Shown piece after piece: positions 25,887-35,954 of a DNA stretch of 64,000 nucleotides (its first letter is position 1; each line of letters opens with the position of its first letter). The notes under the pieces are model-generated. The model searched no databases. It saw nothing but the letters and a program-made list of their open reading frames with translations, and was not told the origin of the DNA. A program made the translations under genes and the position numbers. Location: NCBI RefSeq assembly GCF_036174265.1, contig NZ_CP108055.1:8370001-8434000 (forward strand), read 5' to 3'. The DNA is from Streptomyces sp. NBC_00285 (GTDB taxonomy: Bacteria; Actinomycetota; Actinomycetes; Streptomycetales; Streptomycetaceae).

Positions 25887-26475
25887 AGGGCGGCGCCAGA
25901 CAGCTCGGCGCCTCGGGGGCGTCCTCGGCGTGCCGGGTCAGCGCGCAGACCGTCCGCAGGGCGACCTTCCACCCGCCGTCCTGGAGTACGGCCGCCCCCG
26001 GGCCGCCGGTCCTCAGCCGGTGCCCGTCGCGCGTGAGGCCGTAGGCCACGTCGGCGTGCAGGTCCGAGGTGTACGACACGGAGGTCACCTCGGCGCGCAG
26101 CTTGCTGCCGATCGGGTCGCGGAAGAGGTTGTCGACCATCAGGGCGTTCTCGTCGCCGTCCTCGACGACGTCGGTGCGTTCGTCCAGGGAGGACCCGGGG
26201 GCGAAGAGGACCGTCCACGCCTTCCGGATGTCCTGTTCGGCCTGGGCCGGATCCGGGGGCGCGGTGACGGTCGGTGTCGGGGAGACGGAGAGCGACGGGG
26301 AGACCCCGGGCGTGGCCGGGCCAGGGGATCCGGTGGCGGAGGGCCGGGCCGTCCGGGAGGCGGTGTCGTCACCACCGCCTCCACCGGCGTCGCAGGCTCC
26401 GGTCAGGACGAGGGCGGCGACGGCGAGCGTCACCGCCCAGGCCCCTTGCCGTGCAGGGGAGTTCGCACAGGTCAT
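25861..26475 (-). CDS. Putative lipoprotein
   Basis: 204 aa from the ATG at 26475 (GGAG upstream). A lipobox ends LTGAC (Cys28), followed by Gly and Ser/Thr/Pro-rich spacer (residues ~30-75), then a compact domain (AEQDIRKAWTVLFAP, ENALMVDNLFRDP, TSVSYTSDLHADVAYGL) similar to small actinobacterial NTF2-like lipoproteins of the MTB12 kind. Two C-terminal cysteines may pair. Function unknown. It lies about 100 bp downstream of the YcnI gene on the same strand, so the two may form one unit with the gene beyond. Confidence 0.72.
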   Translation of the reverse strand: MTCANSPARQGAWAVTLAVAALVLTGACDAGGGGGDDTASRTARPSATGSPGPATPGVSPSLSVSPTPTVTAPPDPAQAEQDIRKAWTVLFAPGSSLDERTDVVEDGDENALMVDNLFRDPIGSKLRAEVTSVSYTSDLHADVAYGLTRDGHRLRTGGPGAAVLQDGGWKVALRTVCALTRHAEDAPEAPSCLAPPSSPAGTGR

Positions 26476-26579
26476 GGCACTCCAACTCCGGGTTCGCCGT
26501 GTGGCTGGCCTACCCGGAGGCGGGGGAATCATCCGGGGCGGGTGTGTTTTCCCCGCGCGTTCCCCACGCGGGGCGGCGC

Positions 26580-27287
26580 CTACTCCACGGTGCCGCCCCG
26601 GCGCCGGACCGCGAAGACCACGGCCGCCGCCACCACGAGGATCCCCGCACCGATACCGGTCCAGGCGCTCGCGGACAGCCCGCCGTCGTCACCCTTCGCG
26701 GTGTCGGCGGCTTGCGGGGAGGCCGCCGGGCTCGTCTGCGCGGCCGTCGGAGTGGGGCTCTCGGAGAGGCTGGGCGAGGGACTGGGCGAGGCGCTGACCG
26801 GCTTCGCGCCCGGCGCCGCGGCCTCGAGCTTCAGTACGGGTGCCGGGTTCTCGCCGTTCTCGTCCAGTTCGATCCAGCGGTCGACGTGTCCGTCGCCGTA
26901 GGTCTGGAGGGTCTTGAAGGGCACCTCCTTCGCGTCCGGCAACTGCCGTACGACCACGGAGTACACGGCGCTCGCACCGGTCTTCAGCTCCGTGCCCCTG
27001 ACGGTGTAGCCGTCGTCGGTCGCGCTGAACTTCCAGCCCTTGGGGCCCTTGTCGTAGACCACGTCGGCAGGGGCGATGCCCTTGGGCAGGACCACCCGCA
27101 CCTCCTTGATCCCGGAGGAGTCGGACTCGGCCTCGGCGTGGAAGGAGACGGTGACGTTCTCGGCGAGGGCCTGCGCCTTGTCGGCCTCGACCTCCGTGTG
27201 TGCGGCGGCCGGAACGGCGGTGAACAGCACGGCGGTTGCCGCCGTGGCGACGGCGACGGACAGACGGGGCAGGGTGATACGGGACAT
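26580..27287 (-). CDS. ycnI: YcnI/DUF1775 copper-binding exported protein
   Basis: 235 aa. A Sec signal ends VPAAA before a mature N-terminus HTEVEAD, so His30 becomes residue 1, as in the monohistidine brace that binds Cu(II) in YcnI. The DUF1775 domain runs to about residue 160 (PKGIAPADVVYDKGPKGWKF and DRWIELDENGE). A Ser/Pro linker, one transmembrane helix and the basic tail RRRGG follow, anchoring it at the cell surface. YcnI proteins handle copper outside the membrane. The His-rich membrane protein gene immediately upstream is probably a partner. Confidence 0.9.
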   Translation of the reverse strand: MSRITLPRLSVAVATAATAVLFTAVPAAAHTEVEADKAQALAENVTVSFHAEAESDSSGIKEVRVVLPKGIAPADVVYDKGPKGWKFSATDDGYTVRGTELKTGASAVYSVVVRQLPDAKEVPFKTLQTYGDGHVDRWIELDENGENPAPVLKLEAAAPGAKPVSASPSPSPSLSESPTPTAAQTSPAASPQAADTAKGDDGGLSASAWTGIGAGILVVAAAVVFAVRRRGGTVE

Positions 27288-27357
27288 GGATGTCTCCAGG
27301 CAGGGTGGTACGGCGGGCGGGCCGTCCGGCGTGGGCCGGACCGGCGTCCCGGTGAGG

Positions 27358-28014
27358 TCAGTGGGCGGGAGCTGCGCTCGCCGCTGGAGGACCCCGCCGT
27401 ACCACCGCGTGCGCCAGCAACAGCCGCCCGGTGAGCGGTCGTTCGTCGCGGATCGGCACGACGGCGACCGCGGCCGTCGGCGCGGGTGACGCGGGCCGGG
27501 CGAACAGCACCAGGGCGGCGGCCAGTCGGGGCCGTACCGCGTCCAGTGCCGCCGTCACACCGCGGGCCACCGTCCAGCAGGCCGCGTCCGCGCGGTGCAG
27601 CAGGACCGCGACCAGGGCGGCGACCAGCGCGTGGGCGACCGTCATGGCGAGGGATCCGTGCGGGCTCTCGTGCCACGCCGGCCGGGTGCCGTGCAGATGG
27701 CCTCCCGGGTGCCGGGAGGCCGACGCGTGCGCGGTGACCGTCAGCCACAGATGCAGTCCGGACTGGCCCGCGACACTGCAGGCGACGACCGTCGCCAGGC
27801 TGCGGGGCCGCTGCACACCGACAAGGCCCACCGCGAAGAGCACGGCCGCCGCGGCGGCGCCCCGCGTCCAGGGCACGGGACCCTCGGAGAGCAGGTGATG
27901 GGCGCTGACCCCGAGCACCGTGCCGACGACGGCGAACACCGCGGCCCGCAGAACGGGCAGAGGCGCGCGAGTCGTCGTGACGGAACGGTGCATGGCCTGC
28001 TCATCATGGGCCAT
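27358..28014 (-). CDS. His-rich integral membrane protein next to ycnI
   Basis: 218 aa with about five hydrophobic segments (for example LPVLRAAVFAVVGTVLGVSA and AMTVAHALVAALVAVLLHRA). A periplasmic-side loop is rich in His and Trp (TAHASASRHPGGHLHGT, AWHESPHG), suited to metal binding. Members of this type often accompany YcnI in Streptomyces. I know no assigned function and infer a role in copper handling. Two starts are possible (28014 and 27993), both with weak ribosome sites. The gene is 70 bp upstream of ycnI on the same strand. Confidence 0.7.
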   Translation of the reverse strand: MAHDEQAMHRSVTTTRAPLPVLRAAVFAVVGTVLGVSAHHLLSEGPVPWTRGAAAAAVLFAVGLVGVQRPRSLATVVACSVAGQSGLHLWLTVTAHASASRHPGGHLHGTRPAWHESPHGSLAMTVAHALVAALVAVLLHRADAACWTVARGVTAALDAVRPRLAAALVLFARPASPAPTAAVAVVPIRDERPLTGRLLLAHAVVRRGPPAASAAPAH

Positions 28015-28116
28015 CCCGGCCCCGCTCGGCAGGGGGGTCCGGAAAAGACCGCGCTGCCGCTCCGTACGACCCGAGCCGGCGGTAGGTCGCGTGGGCGCGC
28101 GAGCGTCCTGGAACGG

Positions 28117-28326
28117 TCAGCCGGACGCCGTGCCGTTGCCGCCGGGCTCGACGACCTCCCCCTTGATCACCTGGGGGGTCGGCCGGCCCTCCTTCGCCGC
28201 CCGTGCCTCCGCCTTGAGGATGCGCGCCGACTTTCCCGCGGAACGGGTCAGCTCGGGACCCTTCTTGATGGCGAGGACGGCTATGACGACGATCAGGATG
28301 ATCGCGAGTTCGCTCAGTCCGAACAT
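28117..28326 (-). CDS. TatA/TatE-like small membrane protein
   Basis: 69 aa from the ATG at 28326 (GGAGG 7 nt upstream). It has the TatA plan: MFGLSELAIILIVVIAVLAI membrane segment at the very N-terminus, a KKGPELTRSAGKSARILKAE amphipathic helix and a polar tail. TatA multimers form the pore for folded, twin-arginine substrates. It stands alone, without tatB or tatC, so it is probably a paralogue of the main tatAC locus. Usual TatA has FG at the end of the membrane helix (FGPKKLPEL); here that is AIKKGPEL. Confidence 0.8.
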   Translation of the reverse strand: MFGLSELAIILIVVIAVLAIKKGPELTRSAGKSARILKAEARAAKEGRPTPQVIKGEVVEPGGNGTASG

Positions 28327-28479
28327 GTGAAGGCCTCCGTCAGACGTTGACGCCCGGAGTCGGACGCGACGCCCGCCGGACCGGCAGCGTATCCGGTCCC
28401 TCCCCGCCAGGTCACTTTGCTTGTCCTTTACTCTTGTGTGGAACGTCCCCGACCGACGAGAAGGAGCCACAGTTCCGCA

Positions 28480-28548
28480 ATGGGTGAGCCTCCCAGTACC
28501 GACCGTGCCGTCCGCCGCCCGACCAGGGGAGCGGGGGTGGCCCGGTGA
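28480..28548 (+). CDS. Possible 22-codon leader ORF overlapping the first CNNM gene
   Basis: The ATG at 28480 follows GAAGGAG by 13 nt, longer than ideal. The frame runs 22 codons and its TGA (28546-28548) overlaps the GTG start of the CNNM gene as GTGA. The peptide contains PPSTD and RPTR, and so does the equivalent leader before the second CNNM pair (PPTD and RPTR). This repeat of the arrangement is the main reason to list it. Confidence 0.4.
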   Translation: MGEPPSTDRAVRRPTRGAGVAR

Positions 28549-29870
28549 CCGAGATCCTGCTGCTCCTGGCGGCCCTCCTCCTCACCCTGGCCTGCGCCGT
28601 GTTCGTCGCCGCCGAGTTCTCGCTGACCACCGTCGAGCGCGGTGACCTGGAGCGGGCCGCCGAGGCCGGAGAGCGCGGCGCCGAGGGCGCCCTGCAGGCC
28701 GTACGCCGGCTGACCTTCCAGCTCTCCGGCGCCCAGCTCGGCATCACCGTCACCTCGCTGCTGATCGGCATGCTCGCCGAGCCCTCCCTCGCGGCGCTCC
28801 TCAAGGGCCCGCTGCGGGCCGTCGGCCTGGGCGGCGCCGCCGCACCGGTGGCGACCGCACTGGGCGTGGCCCTGTCGACCGTCGTGCTGATGGTGGTCGG
28901 CGAACTCGTGCCGAAGAACTGGGCGATCTCCCGCCCGCTGGCCGTCGCCAAGGTGGTGGCCGGACCGCAGAGCGCCTTCACCGCCGTCTTCGGCCCGTTC
29001 ATCCGGCACCTCAACAACACCGCGAACCGTGTCGTACGCCGCCTCGGCCTGGAGCCCGCCGAGGAGCTGGCCTCCGCCCGCAGCCCCGCGGAACTGGTGG
29101 CGCTGGCCGAGCGTTCCGCCGCCGAGGGCGCCCTGGAGGCCGACTCCGCCGAGCTGTTCGTGCGCACCCTGCACCTGGGCGAGCTGACCGCCGAGAACGT
29201 CATGACACCGCGCGTCGACGTCAAGGCCCTCGAAGCCCACGCGACCGCCGCCGACGCCGCGAACCTCACCCACGCCACCGGCCTGTCCCGCTTCCCGGTC
29301 TACCGCGACAGCCTGGACGAGGTCATCGGCACCGTGCACATCCGTGACGTGCTCGCCCTGGAACCCGGGAAGCGGGCCGTCACCCCGGTCACCGAACTGG
29401 CCACCGCACCCCTGCTGGTGCCGGACAGCCTGACCGCCGACCTGCTCCTGCAGCGGCTGCGGGCCAACCGCACCATGGCCGTCGTCATCGACGAGTACGG
29501 CGGCACGGCGGGCGTGGCGACCGTCGAGGACATCGTCGAGGAGGTCGTGGGCGAGGTCCGCGACGAGCACGACCCCGTCGAGATCCCCGACCTGCGGCCC
29601 GCCGGCGACGGAGCCTGGGAGGCGGAGGGATCCGTCCGCGTCGACCGGCTGGGCGGGATAGGCCTCACGGCGCCCGAGGGGCCGTACGAAACCGTGGCCG
29701 GACTGATCGCCACCCGCCTCGCGCGGATCCCCGCCCGGGGCGACGGCCTCGACCTGGACGGCTGGCGCCTGGAGGTCCTGGACGTGGACCACCACCGCGC
29801 CGACCGCGTCCGCATCACCGCGCCGGAGCCCGCCCGGGCTCCGGCCCAGGCCGGGGAGGACACCCGATGA
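28545..29870 (+). CDS. CNNM/CorC-type (hemolysin family) transporter, long form, first pair
   Basis: 441 aa from GTG. Residues ~1-190 are the DUF21/CNNM membrane domain with three to four helices, carrying SGAQLGITVTSLLIG and the conserved VVGELVPKNWA. Two CBS domains span ~200-335 (ENVMTPRVDVKAL and MAVVIDEYGGTAGVATVEDI). A CorC_HlyC domain closes the protein (~345-430). Bacterial CNNM/CorC proteins export Mg2+ and are gated by ATP-Mg at the CBS pair. The start overlaps a leader ORF, and the end overlaps the short partner (ATGA). Confidence 0.9.
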   Translation: MTEILLLLAALLLTLACAVFVAAEFSLTTVERGDLERAAEAGERGAEGALQAVRRLTFQLSGAQLGITVTSLLIGMLAEPSLAALLKGPLRAVGLGGAAAPVATALGVALSTVVLMVVGELVPKNWAISRPLAVAKVVAGPQSAFTAVFGPFIRHLNNTANRVVRRLGLEPAEELASARSPAELVALAERSAAEGALEADSAELFVRTLHLGELTAENVMTPRVDVKALEAHATAADAANLTHATGLSRFPVYRDSLDEVIGTVHIRDVLALEPGKRAVTPVTELATAPLLVPDSLTADLLLQRLRANRTMAVVIDEYGGTAGVATVEDIVEEVVGEVRDEHDPVEIPDLRPAGDGAWEAEGSVRVDRLGGIGLTAPEGPYETVAGLIATRLARIPARGDGLDLDGWRLEVLDVDHHRADRVRITAPEPARAPAQAGEDTR

Positions 29871-30889
29871 CCACCGTGCAACTGCTCGTCGGCGCCCTGA
29901 CCCTGCTGACCAACGCGTTCTTCGTGGGCGGCGAGTTCGCCCTGATCGCCGTGCGCCGCAGCCAGATCGAGCCCCACGCGCGGGACGGCCACAAGCGGGC
30001 CCGGATGACCCTGTGGGGCCTGGAACACCTCTCCGCGATGATGGCCACCGCCCAGCTCGGCATCACCGTCTCCTCGCTGGTGCTGGGCGCGGTCGCCGAA
30101 CCCGCCATCGCGCACCTGCTGGAGCCGGGGTTCGGGGCGGCCCGCGTCCCGGACGGCCTGGTGCACCCGATCGCGTTCGTGATCGCCCTGTCCCTGGCCA
30201 CCTATCTGCACATGCTGATCGGCGAGATGATCCCGAAGAACATCGCCCTCGCGGCCCCCGTGCCGACCGCGCTGCTCCTCGGCCCGCCCCTGGTCGCTCT
30301 GACGCGCGCGCTCAGGCCGTTCGTGTTCGGCGTCAACGCCTTCGCCAACGCCCTGCTGAAGCTGCTGCGCGTCGAACCGAGGGACGAGGTCGAGTCGGTC
30401 TTCACCGACGACCAGCTCGCCCGCATGGTCGTGGACGCCAGCGAGGCCGGACTCCTCTCACCGGCCGACGGCGAACGACTGCGGGACGCCCTGGAGCTGG
30501 GCACACGTCCCGTGGGCGAGATCCTCGTCCCCGCTCAGAAGATGGTGACCGTGGACGCCTCGGTCACCCCGGCCCGCCTGGAGCGGGTGGCCGCGGACGC
30601 GGGCTACTCCCGCTTCCCCGTCACCGGCCCGGACGGCACCCTGCTGGGCTATCTGCACATCAAGGACACCCTCGGCGTCACCGACCGCGACCAGCCCTTC
30701 CCGCGCGCCGCCCTGCACCCGGTCACCCGGGTCCGCATCGACACCCCGCTGGACGACACCCTCACCGCGCTGCGCGCCGGCGGGAGCCATCTGGCGGCGG
30801 TGACGGGGGAGGCGGGCGCCGTCCTCGGGTTCGTGACCATGGAGGACGTCCTGACCGAGCTGGTGGGACCGGCCCCCGCGACCGCGTGA
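29867..30889 (+). CDS. CNNM-type transporter, short form, first pair
   Basis: 340 aa. The DUF21 membrane domain (MATAQLGITVSSLVLGAVAE, LIGEMIPKNIA) and two CBS domains (GEILVPAQKMVTVDASV and VTGEAGAVLGFVTMEDVLTE) are present, but the C-terminal CorC domain of the long partner is missing. The ATG overlaps the long gene's stop by 4 nt, so equal synthesis and a heterodimer are plausible, since CNNM proteins work as dimers. The SGAQLG serine of the long form is replaced (MATAQLG), so the two subunits may differ in ion coordination. Confidence 0.9.
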   Translation: MTTVQLLVGALTLLTNAFFVGGEFALIAVRRSQIEPHARDGHKRARMTLWGLEHLSAMMATAQLGITVSSLVLGAVAEPAIAHLLEPGFGAARVPDGLVHPIAFVIALSLATYLHMLIGEMIPKNIALAAPVPTALLLGPPLVALTRALRPFVFGVNAFANALLKLLRVEPRDEVESVFTDDQLARMVVDASEAGLLSPADGERLRDALELGTRPVGEILVPAQKMVTVDASVTPARLERVAADAGYSRFPVTGPDGTLLGYLHIKDTLGVTDRDQPFPRAALHPVTRVRIDTPLDDTLTALRAGGSHLAAVTGEAGAVLGFVTMEDVLTELVGPAPATA

Positions 30890-30986
30890 CCGGCGGGCGG
30901 TCCCGCCCTGCGCCTGGTAGATCTGGGAACGCCGTTCCCGTCCCGGCCGTTCACACACTGCACGTCACTACCGAAGGAGCAAGCCC

Positions 30987-31037
30987 GTGTCCGCCCCACC
31001 GACGGACTCCCGCCCGACGCGATCGACCCTGCGTTGA
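30987..31037 (+). CDS. Possible 16-codon leader ORF overlapping the second CNNM pair
   Basis: GTG at 30987 has an excellent ribosome site (GAAGGAG, 7 nt spacing). The 16-codon frame encodes MSAPPTDSRPTRSTLR, and its TGA (31035-31037) overlaps the TTG start of the CNNM gene as TTGA. The CNNM start itself has no ribosome site, so its translation may depend on ribosomes finishing this leader. A frameshifted true N-terminus is less likely, because the CNNM protein is already full length from TTG. Confidence 0.5.
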   Translation: MSAPPTDSRPTRSTLR

Positions 31038-32395
31038 GTACCACCAGCGCCGTCCTCGGTCTGCTCGCCGTGTTCCTGCTGACCGCGGGGACCGGATACT
31101 TCGTCGCCCAGGAGTTCGCCTACGTCTCCGCGGACCGGCTCGCCCTCTCCCGCGAGGCCGAGGCCGGTGACAGGAAGGCCGCCCGCGCCCTCAAGGTCCT
31201 GGGCCGGCTGTCCTTCATGCTCTCCGGCGCCCAGCTGGGCATCACCGTCACGGGCCTGATCGTCGGCTTCATCGCCGAACCGTCGGTCTCCGCGCTGCTG
31301 AAGCCCGCCCTGACCGGGACGGGCATCCCCGAGGGGGCCGTCGGCGGCATCTCCGTCGTGCTGGCCTTCGTCCTTGCCACCGTCGTCCAGATGGTCCTCG
31401 GCGAACTCGCTCCGAAGAACCTCGCGATCGCCGTCCCCGAACGGCTCGCGAAGGCCCTGGCACCCTCCACGCTCGGATACCTCAAGGTCGTCGGCCCGCT
31501 CGTGCACGTCTTCGACGGCGCGGCCAACCGACTGCTCCGCAGGGCCGGCATCGAACCCGTCGAGGAACTCCACCACGGCGCCACCCTGGAGGAGCTCGGC
31601 CACCTCATCGGCGAGTCCCACGAACAGGGCGAGCTGCCCAAGGACACCGCCGAACTCCTCGACCACGCCCTGGAGTTCTCCGAGCGCACCCTCGACGAGG
31701 TGATGGTGCCGCGCGTCGACGCCGTCTTCGTCCGCAGGGACGCCACCGCTGCCGAGGCGATCGACCTGATCGCCGAGCACGGCCACTCCACCTACCCCGT
31801 CCTCGGCGACCACCCCGACGACGTGCCCGGCGTCCTGGGCGTACGGGAGTTGATGCGCCTGCCCGCCCGTGAGCTCGCCCGGGCCACCGCGGGCACCCTC
31901 GCCCGCACCCCGCTGCTGCTCCCCGACACGCTTCCGCTGCCGGATGCCGTCGAGCGGATGCGGGAGCGGGACGACGAGTTCGCCGTCGTCCTCGACGAAC
32001 ACGGCGGCATCGCCGGCATCGTCACCTACGAGGACATCGCCGAGGAACTGGTCGGCGACATCGCCGACGAGACCGACACCGTCACCGAACTCGCCGTACC
32101 CGACGGGGCGGGCTGGCTGGTCGACGCGGGCCGCCGCCTCGACGAGATCGCCGACGCCACCGGCGTCCACCTGCCCGAGGAGGAGGACTACGACACCGTC
32201 GCGGGCCTGGTCGTGGACCGACTCGGCCGTTTCCCCGCCATCGGGGACCGGATCACCGTCGACCTGCCCCTCGGCGGCCGCGCGGTGATCGACGTACGGA
32301 CCCTGGACCGGCATGTGCCGGACCGGGTCCGCATCGAGAGGCTGCCTGAACGCGGGTCCGGGTCCGCGTCCGAGCCCGCGGAGGAGCAGGCATGA
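31034..32395 (+). CDS. CNNM/CorC-type transporter, long form, second pair
   Basis: 453 aa from a TTG with no ribosome site of its own (see the leader ORF). It has the DUF21 domain (TGYFVAQEFAYVSADRLALS, MLSGAQLGITVTGLIVGF, MVLGELAPKNLA), two CBS domains (DEVMVPRVDAVFVRRDATA and FAVVLDEHGGIAGIVTYEDI) and the CorC_HlyC domain at the C-terminus (DYDTVAGLVVDRLGRFPAIG). Its order and size mirror the first long gene, showing duplication of the pair. The last 15 residues are a Ser/Glu tail. It overlaps the next gene by ATGA. Confidence 0.9.
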   Translation: MSTTSAVLGLLAVFLLTAGTGYFVAQEFAYVSADRLALSREAEAGDRKAARALKVLGRLSFMLSGAQLGITVTGLIVGFIAEPSVSALLKPALTGTGIPEGAVGGISVVLAFVLATVVQMVLGELAPKNLAIAVPERLAKALAPSTLGYLKVVGPLVHVFDGAANRLLRRAGIEPVEELHHGATLEELGHLIGESHEQGELPKDTAELLDHALEFSERTLDEVMVPRVDAVFVRRDATAAEAIDLIAEHGHSTYPVLGDHPDDVPGVLGVRELMRLPARELARATAGTLARTPLLLPDTLPLPDAVERMRERDDEFAVVLDEHGGIAGIVTYEDIAEELVGDIADETDTVTELAVPDGAGWLVDAGRRLDEIADATGVHLPEEEDYDTVAGLVVDRLGRFPAIGDRITVDLPLGGRAVIDVRTLDRHVPDRVRIERLPERGSGSASEPAEEQA

Positions 32396-33411
32396 GTTTC
32401 CCCATGGCGCTCTTCGTCACCGTCCTGCTGCTGATCGGCAGCGGGTTCTTCGTCGCCGCCGAGTTCGCGCTGGTCGCCGCCAAGCGGCACCGCATGGAGA
32501 AGGCCGCGGCACAGGGCCGACGCGGCGCGAAGGCGGCCCTGGCCGGGATGCGCGAGCTGTCCCTGATGCTGGCAGGCGCCCAACTCGGCATCACCGTCTG
32601 CACCCTGGGCCTCGGCTCGGTCTCCAAGCCCGCGATCTCCCACGAACTCGAACCACTGCTCCACGAGTTGGGCCTGCCCAGCGGACTCAGCTACGGCGTG
32701 GCCTTCGTGTTCGCCATGTTCGTCGTGGTGTTCCTGCACATGGTGCTCGGTGAGATGGCCCCCAAGTCCTGGGCGATCGCCCACCCCGAGCGTTCCGCGA
32801 TGCTGCTCGCACCGCCCTTCCGAGCTGTCGTCAAGGTCGTCCGGCCGCTGATCTCGGTGCTCAACACCATGAGCAACGCACTGGTACGGCTGTGCCGGGT
32901 CACCCCGCGCGACGAGCTGGCCGCGGTGCACAACAGGGAGCAACTGACCCACCTGGTCGAGGAGTCGGAGCGCCTCGGCCTGATCAGCGAGGCCGACTCC
33001 GACCTGCTCACCCGCTCGCTCACCGAGCCCGAGACCCCGGTCGGCGAGCTCCGGATCCCGACCGCGGAGATCACGTCGGTGGCCGGCACCGCCGACCTCG
33101 ACACCATCCTGCGCACGGCCGCCGACCACGACCGCACCCGCATGCTGGTCCGCGAGGGCGACCTTGTTCTCGGCTCCCTGCACGCCCGTGACGCCCTGGT
33201 GGCCCGCGCCCGGGGCCGCACCGGGACCGCCCGCACCCTGGCCCGCCCGGTCCCGGAACTGACGCAGGACACCAAGGTCGCCGACGCGATCGACCTGCTC
33301 CGCCGCAACCGCGCCTCGCTGGCGGTAGTACGCGACGAGGCGGGCACGCTCACGGGCATGGTGACCCTGGACGACCTGCTGGCGCGCTATCTGCAGCCGC
33401 AGTCGGCCTGA
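32392..33411 (+). CDS. CNNM-type transporter, short form, second pair
   Basis: 339 aa, same plan as the first short form: DUF21 (GSGFFVAAEFALVAAKRHRM, MLAGAQLGITVCTLGLG, MVLGEMAPKSWA) and two CBS domains (VGELRIPTAEITSVAGTADL and LAVVRDEAGTLTGMVTLDDL), no CorC domain. It starts inside the stop of the long gene. With the first pair this makes four CNNM-type genes in 4.9 kb. Regulation is likely shared within each pair, and about 100 bp with its own leader separate the pairs. Confidence 0.9.
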   Translation: MSFPMALFVTVLLLIGSGFFVAAEFALVAAKRHRMEKAAAQGRRGAKAALAGMRELSLMLAGAQLGITVCTLGLGSVSKPAISHELEPLLHELGLPSGLSYGVAFVFAMFVVVFLHMVLGEMAPKSWAIAHPERSAMLLAPPFRAVVKVVRPLISVLNTMSNALVRLCRVTPRDELAAVHNREQLTHLVEESERLGLISEADSDLLTRSLTEPETPVGELRIPTAEITSVAGTADLDTILRTAADHDRTRMLVREGDLVLGSLHARDALVARARGRTGTARTLARPVPELTQDTKVADAIDLLRRNRASLAVVRDEAGTLTGMVTLDDLLARYLQPQSA

Positions 33412-33510
33412 TCCGGATTCCGCGCGGACACGGCCAACCGACGGAGTGCGCATCACGGTTGGACGCAACCTCGACCCACCCCACAACCAAGAAGGTGCTG
33501 GTCGACCGGC

Positions 33511-34083
33511 TCAGCGACGGACGCGGTAGCGGATGTGAGTGGCCTCCGGCGTGTCGATCACCCGGATGATCTCCAACTCGATCTGCGACGGCAGGACGTC
33601 GAACAGGCGACGGCCATCACCGAGCAGCACCGGGATCTGATGGATCTGCACCTCATCCAGCACCCCGGCCTCAAGCGCCCGTTGCGCCGTGTACGCGCCA
33701 CGCACCTGCACGTCCTTGTCCCCGGCGGCGGCCTTGGCCTGTGCCATCGCGCTTTCGATCCCGTCGGTCACGTAGGTCACCAACGGATAGCCCCAACGGG
33801 CGGCGGGGCCGGGCGGGCGGTGACTGGGCACGAAGATCGGGAGACCACCGTGATCACCGCCCCAGTGATCCATGAGCTCGGCAGTGCGTCGTCCCACGAG
33901 CACCGCACCGGCTGTGTTCCATTCGTCCTGGAATTGCGAGACCGGCCCGGACGGCGGGCCGGACTCGTCCTCAGGGCCGGCCCACTTGTGCAGTCGTTCG
34001 CCGTCGTCGCCGCCCAGAAAATCGTTTGGATCGGCGATATATCCGTCGAGTGACATCGACATGTCGAGCACTGATGCGGACAC
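33511..34083 (-). CDS. Dihydrofolate reductase-family (RibD C-terminal-like) protein
   Basis: 190 aa from GTG at 34083, where AGGAGG lies 5 nt upstream; a longer in-frame ATG at 34119 lacks this. It has the family's N-terminal strand and loop (MSMSLDGYIADPNDFLGG), GAVLVGRRTAELMDHWGG as nucleotide-binding segment and the C-terminal barrel (QIHQIPVLLGDGRRLFDVL). Such proteins bind NADPH, are common in actinomycetes and mostly lack an assigned substrate. The neighbouring rifampicin monooxygenase is divergent, and I have no evidence of a functional link. Confidence 0.88.
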   Translation of the reverse strand: MSASVLDMSMSLDGYIADPNDFLGGDDGERLHKWAGPEDESGPPSGPVSQFQDEWNTAGAVLVGRRTAELMDHWGGDHGGLPIFVPSHRPPGPAARWGYPLVTYVTDGIESAMAQAKAAAGDKDVQVRGAYTAQRALEAGVLDEVQIHQIPVLLGDGRRLFDVLPSQIELEIIRVIDTPEATHIRYRVRR

Positions 34084-35878
<1,795 letters not shown>

Positions 35879-35894
35879 GCGCGACGAAACGCAG

Positions 35895-35929
35895 ACCCGC
35901 GAGGCCCGGTTGCCCGGGCGCTCGCGGGT
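35895..35929. terminator. Bidirectional terminator between rox and the NCS1 permease
   Basis: ACCCGCGAG (35895-35903) pairs with CTCGCGGGT (35921-35929), and the inner GCCCGG/CCGGGC extends the stem. It sits 17 nt after the rox stop and 26 nt beyond the stop of the convergent permease gene. Confidence 0.75.
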
Positions 35930-35954
35930 GCGGTCCGACGTGTACCGGGTGGTG

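Noticed and set aside
30987..31037. Frameshift in the second long CNNM gene
   Set aside because: A GTG with a good ribosome site is out of frame with the gene, but the protein from TTG already has the complete family N-terminus, so a leader ORF is the better reading.
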